Positions 37,371 through 46,623 of a stretch of 62,751 bases of DNA are shown piece after piece (the stretch's first letter is position 1; each line of letters begins with the position of its first letter). The notes beneath the pieces were generated by a model that had not been told where the DNA came from, made no database searches, and worked only from the letters and a program-made list of their open reading frames with translations. The translations under genes and the position numbers were made by a program. Source of the DNA: Comamonadaceae bacterium (GTDB lineage: Bacteria > Pseudomonadota > Gammaproteobacteria > Burkholderiales > Burkholderiaceae_C); contig CANFWV010000013.1 in NCBI GenBank assembly GCA_947450695.1, positions 1 to 62,751 of the forward strand. Direction: 5' to 3'.

Positions 37371-38729
37371 ATGCCTAACCGATCTGCACCCACCATGGAC
37401 ATCTACCCAACCAGCATTAACGGCACCGGTACACCGCAACGTCCCAGCCGTGGCAGCCTTGCGCAGCCTGCCAACAGCGTCGCTCCAGGCGACATCGCTG
37501 TGGGTGTGGTGATTGGCCGGGCATCTGAATATTTTGATTTTTTTGTTTTTGGTATTGCTTCGGTTTTGGTCTTTCCCGCGGTGTTCTTTCCTTTTGTGAA
37601 CAGCCTGCAGGGCACCCTCTACGCTTTTGTCTTGTTTTCTTTGGCCTTTGTTGTGCGCCCTTTGGGCACGGTCGCCGGCATGTGGCTGCAACGCCGTTAC
37701 GGCCGCAGCGCCAAGCTCAGCCTAGCGCTTCTGTTGCTGGGTTGCGCTACCGCCGGTACGGCCTTGTTGCCGAGCTACCAAGTGTTGGGCGTTGGCGCCA
37801 TTGCCTTGCTGGCGCTCTGTCGAATCGGCCAAGGTCTGGCGCTTGGCGGCTCCTGGGACGGATTGCCTTCGCTGTTGGCGTTGAACGCACCTGAAGAACG
37901 GCGCGGCTGGTACGCCATGCTGGGCCAGCTGGGCGCACCGCTGGGGTTTTTGATCGCTTGCAGTTTGTTTGCTTATCTTTGGGGCCAGTTGAGCAGCCAG
38001 GAGTTTTTGGATTGGGGCTGGCGCTACCCGTTCTTTGCTGCCTTCGCGATCAATGTGGTGGCCTTGTTTGCGCGCCTGCGCTTGGTGGTCACGCATGAAT
38101 ACGAGCGCGAGTTGAATGCCAAAGAACTACAACCCTGCAGCCTGCGCGAACTGCTCGGTACCCAAGGCAACAACTTGTTGATCGGCGCCTTCGCCGCGCT
38201 GGCCAGTTTTGCCTTGTTCCACATTGTCACGGTGTTTCCGCTGTCTTGGGTCATGTTGTATTCGGAGCAATTGATTGGTGAATTCCTCATCGTCCAAATC
38301 GTCGGTGCACTGCTGGCGGCTGCCGCCATGCCCGTGTCTGGTCTGTTGGCCGACCGCATAGGACGGCGCAGTACGCTGGGCTTGCTGGCTTCACTGATCG
38401 GCGTGTTTGCCTTATTTGCACCCGTGTTGCTGGGCGGCGGCACGCTGGGGCAAGACGCCTACATACTGATCGGTTTTGTCTTGCTGGGCTTGTCTTATGG
38501 ACAAGCTGCTGGCGCCGTGACAGCTAATTTTCTGCCTCACTTACGCTACACCGGCGCTGCGCTCACAACCGATTTGGCATGGCTTGTAGGCGCCGCTTTC
38601 GCACCGCTGGTTGCGCTCGGCCTGTCAGCGCGTTTTGGCTTGGTTGCCGTCAGTGTTTACCTGCTGTCTGCTGTGACCTGCACCTTGCTAGCGCTGCGTG
38701 CCAATCAAACACGGTTGATGCGCGATTGA
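37371..38729 (+). CDS. MFS transporter, metabolite:H+ symporter type
   Basis: A 452-residue inner-membrane carrier with about 12 helices. ASEYFDFFVFGIASVLVFPAVFFP near residue 50 and the loop RPLGTVAGMWLQRRYGR mark the metabolite:H+ symporter (ProP/ShiA-like) branch; DRIGRRSTLGL is the second-half loop. Substrate unknown, probably an organic acid. It is divergent from cyoA and shares the FNR-box spacer. Its last 25 bases overlap the convergent nudB gene. Confidence 0.88.
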   Translation: MPNRSAPTMDIYPTSINGTGTPQRPSRGSLAQPANSVAPGDIAVGVVIGRASEYFDFFVFGIASVLVFPAVFFPFVNSLQGTLYAFVLFSLAFVVRPLGTVAGMWLQRRYGRSAKLSLALLLLGCATAGTALLPSYQVLGVGAIALLALCRIGQGLALGGSWDGLPSLLALNAPEERRGWYAMLGQLGAPLGFLIACSLFAYLWGQLSSQEFLDWGWRYPFFAAFAINVVALFARLRLVVTHEYERELNAKELQPCSLRELLGTQGNNLLIGAFAALASFALFHIVTVFPLSWVMLYSEQLIGEFLIVQIVGALLAAAAMPVSGLLADRIGRRSTLGLLASLIGVFALFAPVLLGGGTLGQDAYILIGFVLLGLSYGQAAGAVTANFLPHLRYTGAALTTDLAWLVGAAFAPLVALGLSARFGLVAVSVYLLSAVTCTLLALRANQTRLMRD

Positions 38730-39169
38730 TAGCGCATCGGCAGCTGCAAAATTGCCTCTGCATTCGATGGTGAGTAGCAGCTGTCGGCGGCGGCGCGCCA
38801 ATCCAACCACTGCCAAGCCGTGTGCTCGAGCGGACTCAAGCGCACAGGGACAGGTTGCGGCAGGCACAGACTGAAAAGATGCTCGGTATTGCGCGTCACG
38901 CCAGGCGCATAGCGGTGGCGCCAAGCTGGGTAAATCTCGTACACATTGGTGATGCCCCAGTCCAGCAGAACGGAGGGCTCGACAGCCAGACCCGTTTCTT
39001 CCTGCACCTCTCGCGCGGCAGTATGGCGCAGATCAGTATCGGTCTCATCGACCGAGCCGGTGACGCTTTGCCAAAATTCAGCGTGGTCGGCGCGACGGAT
39101 CAGCAGGACCTCCAACGCTGGGGTGTGAATCACCACCAGCACGGAGAGCGGCAGTTTAAACGTCGTCAT
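38705..39169 (-). CDS. nudB: Dihydroneopterin triphosphate diphosphatase
   Basis: A 154-residue Nudix hydrolase, second step of folate synthesis after FolE. The start LPLSVLVVIHTPALEVLLIRR and FWQSVTGSVDETDTDL...AAREVQEETGL form the Nudix region; the first Glu of the Nudix box is Asp and one residue is inserted compared with E. coli NudB. The context downstream of aspS is the usual one for this gene. Confidence 0.9.
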   Translation of the reverse strand: MTTFKLPLSVLVVIHTPALEVLLIRRADHAEFWQSVTGSVDETDTDLRHTAAREVQEETGLAVEPSVLLDWGITNVYEIYPAWRHRYAPGVTRNTEHLFSLCLPQPVPVRLSPLEHTAWQWLDWRAAADSCYSPSNAEAILQLPMRYQSRINRV

Positions 39170-39228
39170 TCAGGCGCTCTGGCTGCTGCATCCGCGCAGG
39201 TGTTGGCGCAGCAAGCTGGATGCGGGGT

Positions 39229-41034
39229 TTAGGCTGGCAGCGGATTGCGCAAGCGGATGTGCAGCTCGCGTAATTGCTTTTCGTCCACTGCGCTCGGTGC
39301 GTGCGTGAGCAAGCACTGTGCGCGTTGGGTTTTCGGGAAGGCGATCACGTCGCGAATGGACTCTGCGCCCGTCATCATGGTGACGATGCGGTCTAGGCCG
39401 AAGGCCAAACCACCGTGCGGTGGTGCGCCGTATTGCAGCGCGTCCAGCAGGAAGCCAAACTTTTCTTGGGCTTCTTCCGGGCCGATTTTCAGGGCATCGA
39501 AGACCTTGCTTTGCACGTCCGCACGGTGAATCCGCACAGAGCCACCACCGAGTTCCCAGCCGTTTAGCACCATGTCGTAGGCTTTGGCGATGCAGCGACC
39601 TGGGTCCGTGTCCATCCAGTCTTCATGGCCGTCTTTGGGTGCCGTGAACGGATGGTGCACCGCGCTCCAGCGGTTGTTGGCTTCGTCATGCTCAAACATC
39701 GGAAAGTCAACCACCCAAAGCGGCTTCCAGCCAGCTGTGAAGACGCCGACTTTTTTACCTAAGGGGCTCAGGCCCACTTTGAGACGCAAGGCGCCGATGC
39801 TGTCGTTGACCACCTTGGCCTTGTCGGCACCGAAGAAAATAATGTCGCCGTTTTGTGCACCGCAGCGCTTCAAAATCTCGGCCAGCGCAGCGTCGTGCAG
39901 GTTCTTGACGATCGGGCTTTGCAAACCCTCGCGGCCCTTGCTCACGTCGTTGACCTTGACCCATGCCAGACCCTTGGCGCCGTAGATTTTGACGAATTCG
40001 GTGTAACCGTCGATCTCACTGCGGCTCATCTCGGAACCGCCCGGCACGCGCAGTGCGACGACACGGCCGCCCGGCGTGGTGGCCGGTGTGCTGAACACTT
40101 TGAAATCGACATCGGCCATGACGTCGGTGAGTTCGGTGAACTCAAGGCTGATGCGCAAGTCGGGCTTGTCAGAGCCGAAACGGTGCATCGCATCGGCGTA
40201 GGCCATGACCGGAAATTCACCCAAATCGGTGGCCAGCACGGTCTTGAAAATGTTGCTGATCATGCCTTGGAACATGTCGCGAATGTCTTGCTCGCCCATG
40301 AACGAGGTTTCGATATCGATCTGCGTGAATTCAGGCTGACGGTCAGCGCGCAAGTCTTCATCGCGGAAGCATTTGGTGATCTGGTAGTAACGGTCAAAAC
40401 CGGCCACCATTAGCAGCTGTTTGAACAACTGAGGGCTTTGCGGCAAGGCGAAAAAATGACCTTCATTGACGCGGCTCGGCACCAAGTAATCGCGCGCGCC
40501 TTCGGGTGTGCTTTTCGTCAGCATCGGCGTTTCAATGTCGATGAAGCCATTGGCATCGAGGAACTTGCGGGTCTCCATCGCCACGCGGTAACGCAGCATC
40601 AGGTTGTTCTGCATGTAAGGGCGGCGCAGGTCCAGTACCCGGTGCGTCAAACGCGTGGTTTCCGACAGGTTGTCGTCATCCAACTGGAACGGTGGTGTGA
40701 CGCTGGCATTCAGCACCGTCAGCTCATGGCACAGAATTTCAATCTTGCCGCTTTTCAGGCTGTCGTTGACGGTGCCATCAGGGCGCGCACGGACCAGACC
40801 TTTGATCTGCACGCAGAACTCGTTTCGCACGCCTTCAGCTGTCTTGAACATGTCAACGCGGTCTGGATCGCACACCACTTGCACATAACCCTCGCGGTCA
40901 CGCAGGTCGATGAAGATCACGCCACCGTGGTCGCGCCGGCGATTGACCCAACCGCACAGGCTAACGGTTTCGCCCATCAGGGCTTCGGTCACCAGACCGC
41001 AATAGTGGGAGCGCATTTTGGAGGCGATAGACAT
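39229..41034 (-). CDS. aspS: Aspartyl-tRNA synthetase
   Basis: A 601-residue class II synthetase. The N-terminal OB-fold ([21 protein letters not shown]), motif 2 region ([22 protein letters not shown]), GAD insertion domain and motif 3 ([11 protein letters not shown]) are present. It lies between the DUF502 gene and nudB on the same strand. Confidence 0.97.
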   Translation of the reverse strand: MSIASKMRSHYCGLVTEALMGETVSLCGWVNRRRDHGGVIFIDLRDREGYVQVVCDPDRVDMFKTAEGVRNEFCVQIKGLVRARPDGTVNDSLKSGKIEILCHELTVLNASVTPPFQLDDDNLSETTRLTHRVLDLRRPYMQNNLMLRYRVAMETRKFLDANGFIDIETPMLTKSTPEGARDYLVPSRVNEGHFFALPQSPQLFKQLLMVAGFDRYYQITKCFRDEDLRADRQPEFTQIDIETSFMGEQDIRDMFQGMISNIFKTVLATDLGEFPVMAYADAMHRFGSDKPDLRISLEFTELTDVMADVDFKVFSTPATTPGGRVVALRVPGGSEMSRSEIDGYTEFVKIYGAKGLAWVKVNDVSKGREGLQSPIVKNLHDAALAEILKRCGAQNGDIIFFGADKAKVVNDSIGALRLKVGLSPLGKKVGVFTAGWKPLWVVDFPMFEHDEANNRWSAVHHPFTAPKDGHEDWMDTDPGRCIAKAYDMVLNGWELGGGSVRIHRADVQSKVFDALKIGPEEAQEKFGFLLDALQYGAPPHGGLAFGLDRIVTMMTGAESIRDVIAFPKTQRAQCLLTHAPSAVDEKQLRELHIRLRNPLPA

Positions 41035-41127
41035 ACTGGGATTGCTTTACGGTTAACGGTTAACGAATTGCTCGAAAAGGGAAAGTGCGCGGGCTCAATA
41101 GCAGCTGATGCGTCAAAACTAAATGGG

Positions 41128-41748
41128 CTAAATTGGTTTGTGGCTCGCAGGACTGCCGGGGGACACAACGCCCATGGAGATCACATAGGTCAGCGCCTCA
41201 TCGACACTCATCTTGAGTTCTATGCAGTCTGTCTTTTTCAACATTACAAAGTAGCCGCCGGTCGGATTCGGCGTGGTCGGCACATAAACGCTGAGGTACT
41301 CGCCCTCAAGGTGATTGACGACATCACCGCCGGGCGTGCCCGTCTGAAAACCGATGGTCCAGACGCCTTCGCGCGGCCACTGAATCAGCAAGGCCTTGCG
41401 AAAAGCATTGCCATTTTCTGAAAACAAGGTGTCAGACACCTGCTTCACGCTTGAATAAATCGACCGGACGATAGGAATACGACCCAGCAGCGAGTCCCAC
41501 CAGCCGACCAATTTGCGACCGAAAAAATTACTGGCCACTGCGCCAATGATCAACACAATCGCCAGCGCCAGCAAAACACCAAAACCGGGGATATGAAAGC
41601 CGAGTAAATGGTCGGGACGCCAAGACTGGGGCAATATTTGAAGGGTCTGGTCAAGCGTGCCAACAATCCAATCCAACACCCAGAAAGTAATCGCCAGCGG
41701 AACCAGCACCAACAAACCAGCCAGCAGCCAGCGGCGCACGGCAGCCAT
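41128..41748 (-). CDS. DUF502 membrane protein
   Basis: A 206-residue inner-membrane protein with two N-terminal membrane segments (about 8-27 and 50-72) and a soluble C-terminal domain with IPIVRSIYSSVKQV and FVPTTPNPTGGYFVML-like segments (here VYVPTTPNPTGGYF), typical of DUF502. Function unknown. The start overlaps the fmdB stop. Confidence 0.88.
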   Translation of the reverse strand: MAAVRRWLLAGLLVLVPLAITFWVLDWIVGTLDQTLQILPQSWRPDHLLGFHIPGFGVLLALAIVLIIGAVASNFFGRKLVGWWDSLLGRIPIVRSIYSSVKQVSDTLFSENGNAFRKALLIQWPREGVWTIGFQTGTPGGDVVNHLEGEYLSVYVPTTPNPTGGYFVMLKKTDCIELKMSVDEALTYVISMGVVSPGSPASHKPI

Positions 41749-42095
41749 CAGTCGGCTTTACCGGATGAGGGTGCAGGGGCAGCCGGAGCGCTAGGCGCAG
41801 GCGCGGCAGCAGCGCTGTCGGCTTTCGGCGCAGGTGCTGGGACGGCGGCAGGAGCATCAGAGGTTGAAGCAGCCGGTGCCACACCGTCCTTGGCCTGAGG
41901 TGCGCCCGAATCGCCGCCACGGAAGTCCGTGACATACCAGCCCGAGCCCTTGAGCTGAAAGCCGGCCGCGGTGAGCTGTTTCTTAAATGACGGCGCGCCA
42001 CACTGTGGGCAAACAGTCAGTAGCGGGTCAGAGAGTTTTTGTAAAACGTCCTTGGCATGCCCGCAGGACTCGCATTTATAAGCGTAGATTGGCAT
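41748..42095 (-). CDS. FmdB-family zinc ribbon protein
   Basis: A 115-residue protein. The zinc ribbon is CESCGHAKDVLQKLSDPLLTVCPQC (Cys8, 11, 33, 36), followed by FKLKGSGWYVTDF-like sequence (here FQLKGSGWYVTDFRGG). The C-terminal half is an Ala/Pro-rich low-complexity tail. Function unknown; the gene is conserved upstream of DUF502 and aspS. Confidence 0.9.
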   Translation of the reverse strand: MPIYAYKCESCGHAKDVLQKLSDPLLTVCPQCGAPSFKKQLTAAGFQLKGSGWYVTDFRGGDSGAPQAKDGVAPAASTSDAPAAVPAPAPKADSAAAAPAPSAPAAPAPSSGKAD

Positions 42096-42190
42096 AGCTC
42101 TAGATGATTTTCAGGTGAGTGACGCAGCCTGCGAAGGGTATCAGGATGCAAACCCTCAATTATAGGCGCTGCACTTTGGCGCTCAGCATC

Positions 42191-43744
42191 TCAAAAAAGC
42201 CGAACGCGTAGGATCACCTGCATGGCCAACAGGCCCAGAGCGAAGCCTAATCCGCCGTAAACCAGTCCCTGCAAGAGCTTGTTGGTGCGTTTTTGCTCAG
42301 CGAGCAGTTCTATCAGCTCACGTTGATTACCCGACGACTGCGACTTGAGAAACTGGTGAAACAGCCGTGGTAACGAAGGCAACAGCTTGGCGTAGGTCGG
42401 CGCTTCTGCTTTCAGTTCAGCCAGCAACTTTTCTGGGCCGACCTGCTCCATCATCCATTTTTCAAGAAATGGCTTCGCCGTGCTCCATAAATCAAGCTCT
42501 GGATCAAGTTCGCGGCCCAAGCCCTCAATGTTAAGCAGCGTTTTTTGCAGCAACACCAGCTGCGGCTGGATCTCAACCTGAAAGCGTCGCGAGGTTTGGA
42601 ACAAACGCATCAGCACCATCCCGAGCGAAATTTCCTTCAGCGGACGGTCAAAATACGGTTCACAGCAAGAACGGATGGCAGACTCGAGCTGGTCAACGCG
42701 GGTGCGCGCAGGCACCCAACCCGACTCAATGTGCAGTTCGGCCACGCGTTTGTAGTCGCGCTGGAAAAACGCCGTGAAGTTTTGTGCCAAGTATTCTTTG
42801 TCGACCTCGGTGAGCGTTCCGACGATGCCGAAGTCAAGCGAAATATAGCGACCGAAGGTGGCCGGATCTAGGCTCACTTGGATATTGCCCGGGTGCATGT
42901 CGGCATGGAAAAAACCATCACGAAAGACCTGTGTGAAGAAGATCGTGACGCCATCACGGGCCAGCTTTGGAATGTCCACACCCGCATCGCGCAGACGCTG
43001 GACTTGACTGATCGGCACACCTTTCATGCGCTGCATGACCATCACATTGGGCATGCAAAAGTCCCAGACCATCTCCGGAATCATCACCAGATTCAAGCCC
43101 TGCATGTTGCGGCGCAATTGGGCGGCGTTAGCGGCTTCCCGCAGCAGGTCCAGTTCGTCATGCAAATGGGTGTCGAATTCGGCCACCACTTCTCGCGGCT
43201 TCAGGCGTTTGCCATCGGCAGACAGGCTTTCAACCCAGCCAGCCATCATGCGCATCAGCGCCAAGTCTTTTTCAATCGCCGGCAACATGTTCGGCCGCAA
43301 AACCTTCACCGCGACTTCACGCCCATCGGGCAAGGTCGCAAAGTGGACTTGGGCGATCGACGCGCTGGCCACCGGCGTGCGCTCGAAGGTGGCAAAAATT
43401 TTATCGATGGGACGACCAAAGGCGCTCTCGATGATGGCTACCGCCACAGCAGACTCAAAAGGCGGAACACGGTCTTGCAAACGCGCTAATTCGTCGGCAA
43501 TGTCGGTTGGCAGCAGATCGCGGCGGGTCGACATGACTTGTCCGAACTTCACGAAGATCGGGCCCAGCCGCTCTAAGGCCAGTCGCAAACGCTCCCCACG
43601 CGGGGCCTTCAGGTTGCGTCCGACCGAGACGATGCGGGTCAGCAGACGGATCCAAGGCTTTTCAAAACTCGACAGGACCAGTTCATCCAGGCCGAAGCGA
43701 AGCACGGTCCAGACGATGAAAATACCGCGAAAAAGCCGGCTCAT
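42191..43744 (-). CDS. ubiB: Ubiquinone biosynthesis protein UbiB (ABC1/ADCK family)
   Basis: A 517-residue atypical kinase/ATPase of the UbiB family, needed for ubiquinone synthesis. KxGQ motif [35 protein letters not shown] and DFGIVG are present. Two hydrophobic C-terminal segments (last about 45 residues) anchor it to the inner membrane. It overlaps ubiJ by 4 nt (ATGA). Confidence 0.95.
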   Translation of the reverse strand: MSRLFRGIFIVWTVLRFGLDELVLSSFEKPWIRLLTRIVSVGRNLKAPRGERLRLALERLGPIFVKFGQVMSTRRDLLPTDIADELARLQDRVPPFESAVAVAIIESAFGRPIDKIFATFERTPVASASIAQVHFATLPDGREVAVKVLRPNMLPAIEKDLALMRMMAGWVESLSADGKRLKPREVVAEFDTHLHDELDLLREAANAAQLRRNMQGLNLVMIPEMVWDFCMPNVMVMQRMKGVPISQVQRLRDAGVDIPKLARDGVTIFFTQVFRDGFFHADMHPGNIQVSLDPATFGRYISLDFGIVGTLTEVDKEYLAQNFTAFFQRDYKRVAELHIESGWVPARTRVDQLESAIRSCCEPYFDRPLKEISLGMVLMRLFQTSRRFQVEIQPQLVLLQKTLLNIEGLGRELDPELDLWSTAKPFLEKWMMEQVGPEKLLAELKAEAPTYAKLLPSLPRLFHQFLKSQSSGNQRELIELLAEQKRTNKLLQGLVYGGLGFALGLLAMQVILRVRLF

Positions 43745-44316
43745 GTGCCCGCCTTATTTGTCCGTGTCGTGGCTGGTGTTGTCTCGCTGCCTGGCGTAAA
43801 AGGCGGCCGTGGCGCGCGCGCCACGAAGTCACGAAGTGCACCCAGTAGCCGCTGGCCAGCCCCGGCGATCGCATGAGCAGGCACATCTCCCAAGATGCGC
43901 GACAGGTCTTCTTCGACATCCCAGCGCAAGTTGTCTGCCAACCAACCCAATTCGGCCGCCAGTTGAACATCGCCTTCAATCTTGACGGGCGGCGCCTTGC
44001 CTTCCAGCACCGACTGCGCGACGACCCAAGGCGCTTCCATGGCCACCGACAACGTCAGGTCGGCCGGCAACGCACTCGGTGCGCGGTCTGTCAGACCCGC
44101 CGGGGTGATCAACAGGTCCAGCGCAAATGTGCCCCAACGCAAATGAATCACACTGCCCTTTTTGCGGGCGAGGCGCGTTTGCGCCTCTTTTTCCTGCATC
44201 AGGACATGATTGAGAAACAACACCAAGCGCTGCTGACCCTCGGCAACCAGCCAAGTGGGCGGTTGCAGGTGTTTAGCGATAGATTCGAAAAAAGAAAAAG
44301 GGGACGATGTATTCAT
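43741..44316 (-). CDS. ubiJ: Ubiquinone biosynthesis accessory factor UbiJ (SCP2 domain)
   Basis: A 191-residue soluble protein with an SCP2-like lipid-binding domain ([60 protein letters not shown]). UbiJ binds ubiquinone intermediates in the soluble Ubi complex. Location between ubiE and ubiB supports the call. The C-terminus is Thr/Pro-rich. Confidence 0.88.
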   Translation of the reverse strand: MNTSSPFSFFESIAKHLQPPTWLVAEGQQRLVLFLNHVLMQEKEAQTRLARKKGSVIHLRWGTFALDLLITPAGLTDRAPSALPADLTLSVAMEAPWVVAQSVLEGKAPPVKIEGDVQLAAELGWLADNLRWDVEEDLSRILGDVPAHAIAGAGQRLLGALRDFVARAPRPPFTPGSETTPATTRTNKAGT

Positions 44317-44352
44317 ACGTCCCCGATTTTGACGGATAAATGACCGCTCAGA

Positions 44353-45327
44353 TCATTGCAAGGCTTGAACTCCCGCAACCAACCAGCCGCCTGCACCATT
44401 GCGCCGCTTGGTCATGTTCCAGACTTCGCGGAACGGACTCGGGCCGACTGAAGCGTCTTCGCGGATCATTCCTGAGAATTCAACGCTGGCCATGTAGACG
44501 TCGTCCAACTCCTCGATACCGAGCAATTGCGCATCCAGACGCAGCACGTCGGTCTTGTTGAAAACACCGCCGGTGTGCGACTCGCGCTCGGCCAATTGGC
44601 TCTTGATCTGCTCCAGCATGTCGTCCGTCATCATGGCCCGCAGGGAGCTGATGTCGGAGCGGTCCCAAGCGTCTTGCAAAGTCACGAAATTGGTCTTACA
44701 AGCCGTCAAGAAGCCATCAGCATCAAAGCCCGCTGGCACACCCCAAGATTGTGAGCCCATGAGCCCTGAGCCAATCATCGAGCCGCCTGCTGAAGCCGGT
44801 GTGGTCGACTCAAACGCAGCACCAGACCGCTCCCAAGGCCGAGCAGAGGCGTCGTTACCGACATTCGCCGGACTGTAGTCACGCGCTGGCGTGGCACCAG
44901 CGCCCTGAAAAGCAAAAGGTGAAGTCGACTGACCATTGCCTTCTCCATTGGCCTTGAGTTTGCGCATGACAAAGCCGATCACCAGCATGACCGCCAGCGC
45001 TAGCAAGGCAAAAGTCATGAACTGCGCCAAACCAGCGCCTAAGCCCAACGATGAGGCCAGCCAAGCCAAGCCAAGTCCAGCAGCCAGACCGCCGAGCATG
45101 GCGCCCCAAGGCTTCTTCGGCGCTGCAGCAGCCGCTGCGGGCGCAGCAGGCCTAGTGGTTTGCGCGGCAGAACCACCAGCAGGAGGCGAGGCTTCACGCT
45201 GCGTAACGTTAGACGACTGTTTGCCAAATGACTTGCCGCCGCCTAGCCGCTTGGCGTCAGCATCGACGCTGCTCAATGCCAAAGTAGCAGTCAATGCGAC
45301 CGCCAAAACTGCTGACCAAATTTTCAT
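44353..45327 (-). CDS. Tim44-like domain membrane protein
   Basis: A 324-residue protein with an N-terminal signal, a GKSFGKQ-type Gly/Ser-rich stretch, two membrane segments (about 75-120) and a C-terminal Tim44-like domain (FLTACKTNFVTLQDAWDRSDISSLRAMMTDDMLEQIKSQL). ATG 45327 has GAGGGG just upstream. Known bacterial relatives are uncharacterised; it sits among ubi genes without an evident link. Confidence 0.87.
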   Translation of the reverse strand: MKIWSAVLAVALTATLALSSVDADAKRLGGGKSFGKQSSNVTQREASPPAGGSAAQTTRPAAPAAAAAAPKKPWGAMLGGLAAGLGLAWLASSLGLGAGLAQFMTFALLALAVMLVIGFVMRKLKANGEGNGQSTSPFAFQGAGATPARDYSPANVGNDASARPWERSGAAFESTTPASAGGSMIGSGLMGSQSWGVPAGFDADGFLTACKTNFVTLQDAWDRSDISSLRAMMTDDMLEQIKSQLAERESHTGGVFNKTDVLRLDAQLLGIEELDDVYMASVEFSGMIREDASVGPSPFREVWNMTKRRNGAGGWLVAGVQALQ

Positions 45328-45409
45328 AACGTCCCCTCTTTTGTTGTTTGAAGCACTCAACTGGGAATCACAGACCCCAGAATCAAGATCAGATTAGACC
45401 CAGATTAAA

Positions 45410-46141
45410 TTAACATTTGATGCCAACATGCAGGGCAACCATGCCACCGGTGAGGTTGTGATAGTCGACATGGCCAAAACCGCTCTGGTGCATCAAAGCC
45501 TTCAGCGCGTCTTGGTCAGGGTGCATGCGAATCGATTCAGCCAAGTAGCGGTAGCTTGAATCGTCATTAGCGACCAACTTGCCCAGACGTGGCAACACCT
45601 TGAACGAATACCAGTCGTAGATTTTTTCAAGCGGCTTGGCGACTTTGGAGAACTCCAGCACGAGCAATTTACCCATGGGCTTGAGGACTCGCATCATTTC
45701 CTTTAGGGCAACGTCTTTGTGCGTCATATTGCGCAGACCAAAAGCCACCGTCACGACGTCAAAGCTGGCGTCCGGAAAAGGCAGTTTCTCGGCATCGCAC
45801 ACCAGCGTCGGCAAGGCCACGCCAGCGTCCAGCAGACGGTTCCTTCCTTCGCTCAGCATGGCTTGGTTGATGTCGGTGTGAACCACGCGGCCCGTCAGTC
45901 CGACCTGAGGCGCAAACGCTAAGGCGAGATCACCTGTGCCGCCAGCGATGTCAAGGACAGATTGACCATCGCGGACGTTCGCCACCTTGACGGTGTAGGC
46001 CTTCCAGACACGGTGTAAGCCCATCGACATCAGGTCGTTCATGACGTCATATTTGGGCGCGACCGAATCGAAAACGCCGCGCACGCGAAGCGCCTTGTCT
46101 TGCTCGTCGACCGATTCAAAACCAAAATGTGTATTGCTCAT
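45410..46141 (-). CDS. ubiE: Ubiquinone/menaquinone C-methyltransferase
   Basis: A 243-residue SAM-dependent methyltransferase. SAM motif [32 protein letters not shown] and [20 protein letters not shown] are characteristic of UbiE/COQ5. It lies 8 nt after the DUF971 gene and upstream of the Tim44, ubiJ and ubiB genes. Confidence 0.96.
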   Translation of the reverse strand: MSNTHFGFESVDEQDKALRVRGVFDSVAPKYDVMNDLMSMGLHRVWKAYTVKVANVRDGQSVLDIAGGTGDLALAFAPQVGLTGRVVHTDINQAMLSEGRNRLLDAGVALPTLVCDAEKLPFPDASFDVVTVAFGLRNMTHKDVALKEMMRVLKPMGKLLVLEFSKVAKPLEKIYDWYSFKVLPRLGKLVANDDSSYRYLAESIRMHPDQDALKALMHQSGFGHVDYHNLTGGMVALHVGIKC

Positions 46142-46149
46142 GAATGATC

Positions 46150-46563
46150 TCAGTGGCTGGCGCAGGCAGAACCGCCGGCACTTGTCATGGGTGCATCGCG
46201 CTCAGCACCGGCCGCTTGCAACCGCGCTAGGTAGTCGCTCCACAAACGGTTTTGCTCGGAACCCAAAAAATAAAGGTAGTCCCACGAAAAAAGGCCGGTG
46301 TCATGGCCGTCTGAGAAGACTGGCTTGACGGCGTAATTGCCAATCGGCTCAAGCTCGACCAAGGTGACTTCGCGCTTACCGGTTTGCAGGACTTCTTGGC
46401 CGGGCCCGTGCCCTTGCACTTCGGCTGACGGCGAATAGACGCGCATCAACTCAAACGGGATCTGGAAGTCCGAACCGTCGGAAAACGCCACCTGCAATTG
46501 CCGAGACTGGCTGTGCACCGTGATGGCCGTGGGTGTCGGCGCACCCGTTTGAAGACCTGCCAT
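46150..46563 (-). CDS. DUF971 domain protein
   Basis: A 137-residue protein matching DUF971 (gamma-butyrobetaine hydroxylase N-terminal-like): [39 protein letters not shown] and [23 protein letters not shown]. It may be an Fe-S related or small-molecule binding protein; function not established. The gene is commonly found next to ubiE. Confidence 0.88.
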   Translation of the reverse strand: MAGLQTGAPTPTAITVHSQSRQLQVAFSDGSDFQIPFELMRVYSPSAEVQGHGPGQEVLQTGKREVTLVELEPIGNYAVKPVFSDGHDTGLFSWDYLYFLGSEQNRLWSDYLARLQAAGAERDAPMTSAGGSACASH

Positions 46564-46623
46564 GAACGTTCTTTCGGTGATTAAAGTTGATGCACAGTTG
46601 TAGCAAAAAGCGGCGCGTGAAGG

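Noticed and set aside
41051..41065. Tandem GGTTAAC repeat upstream of aspS
   Set aside because: Only two copies of a 7-mer in a short spacer; consistent with chance.
40438..41421. 327-codon plus-strand ORF
   Set aside because: Antisense to aspS and DUF502.
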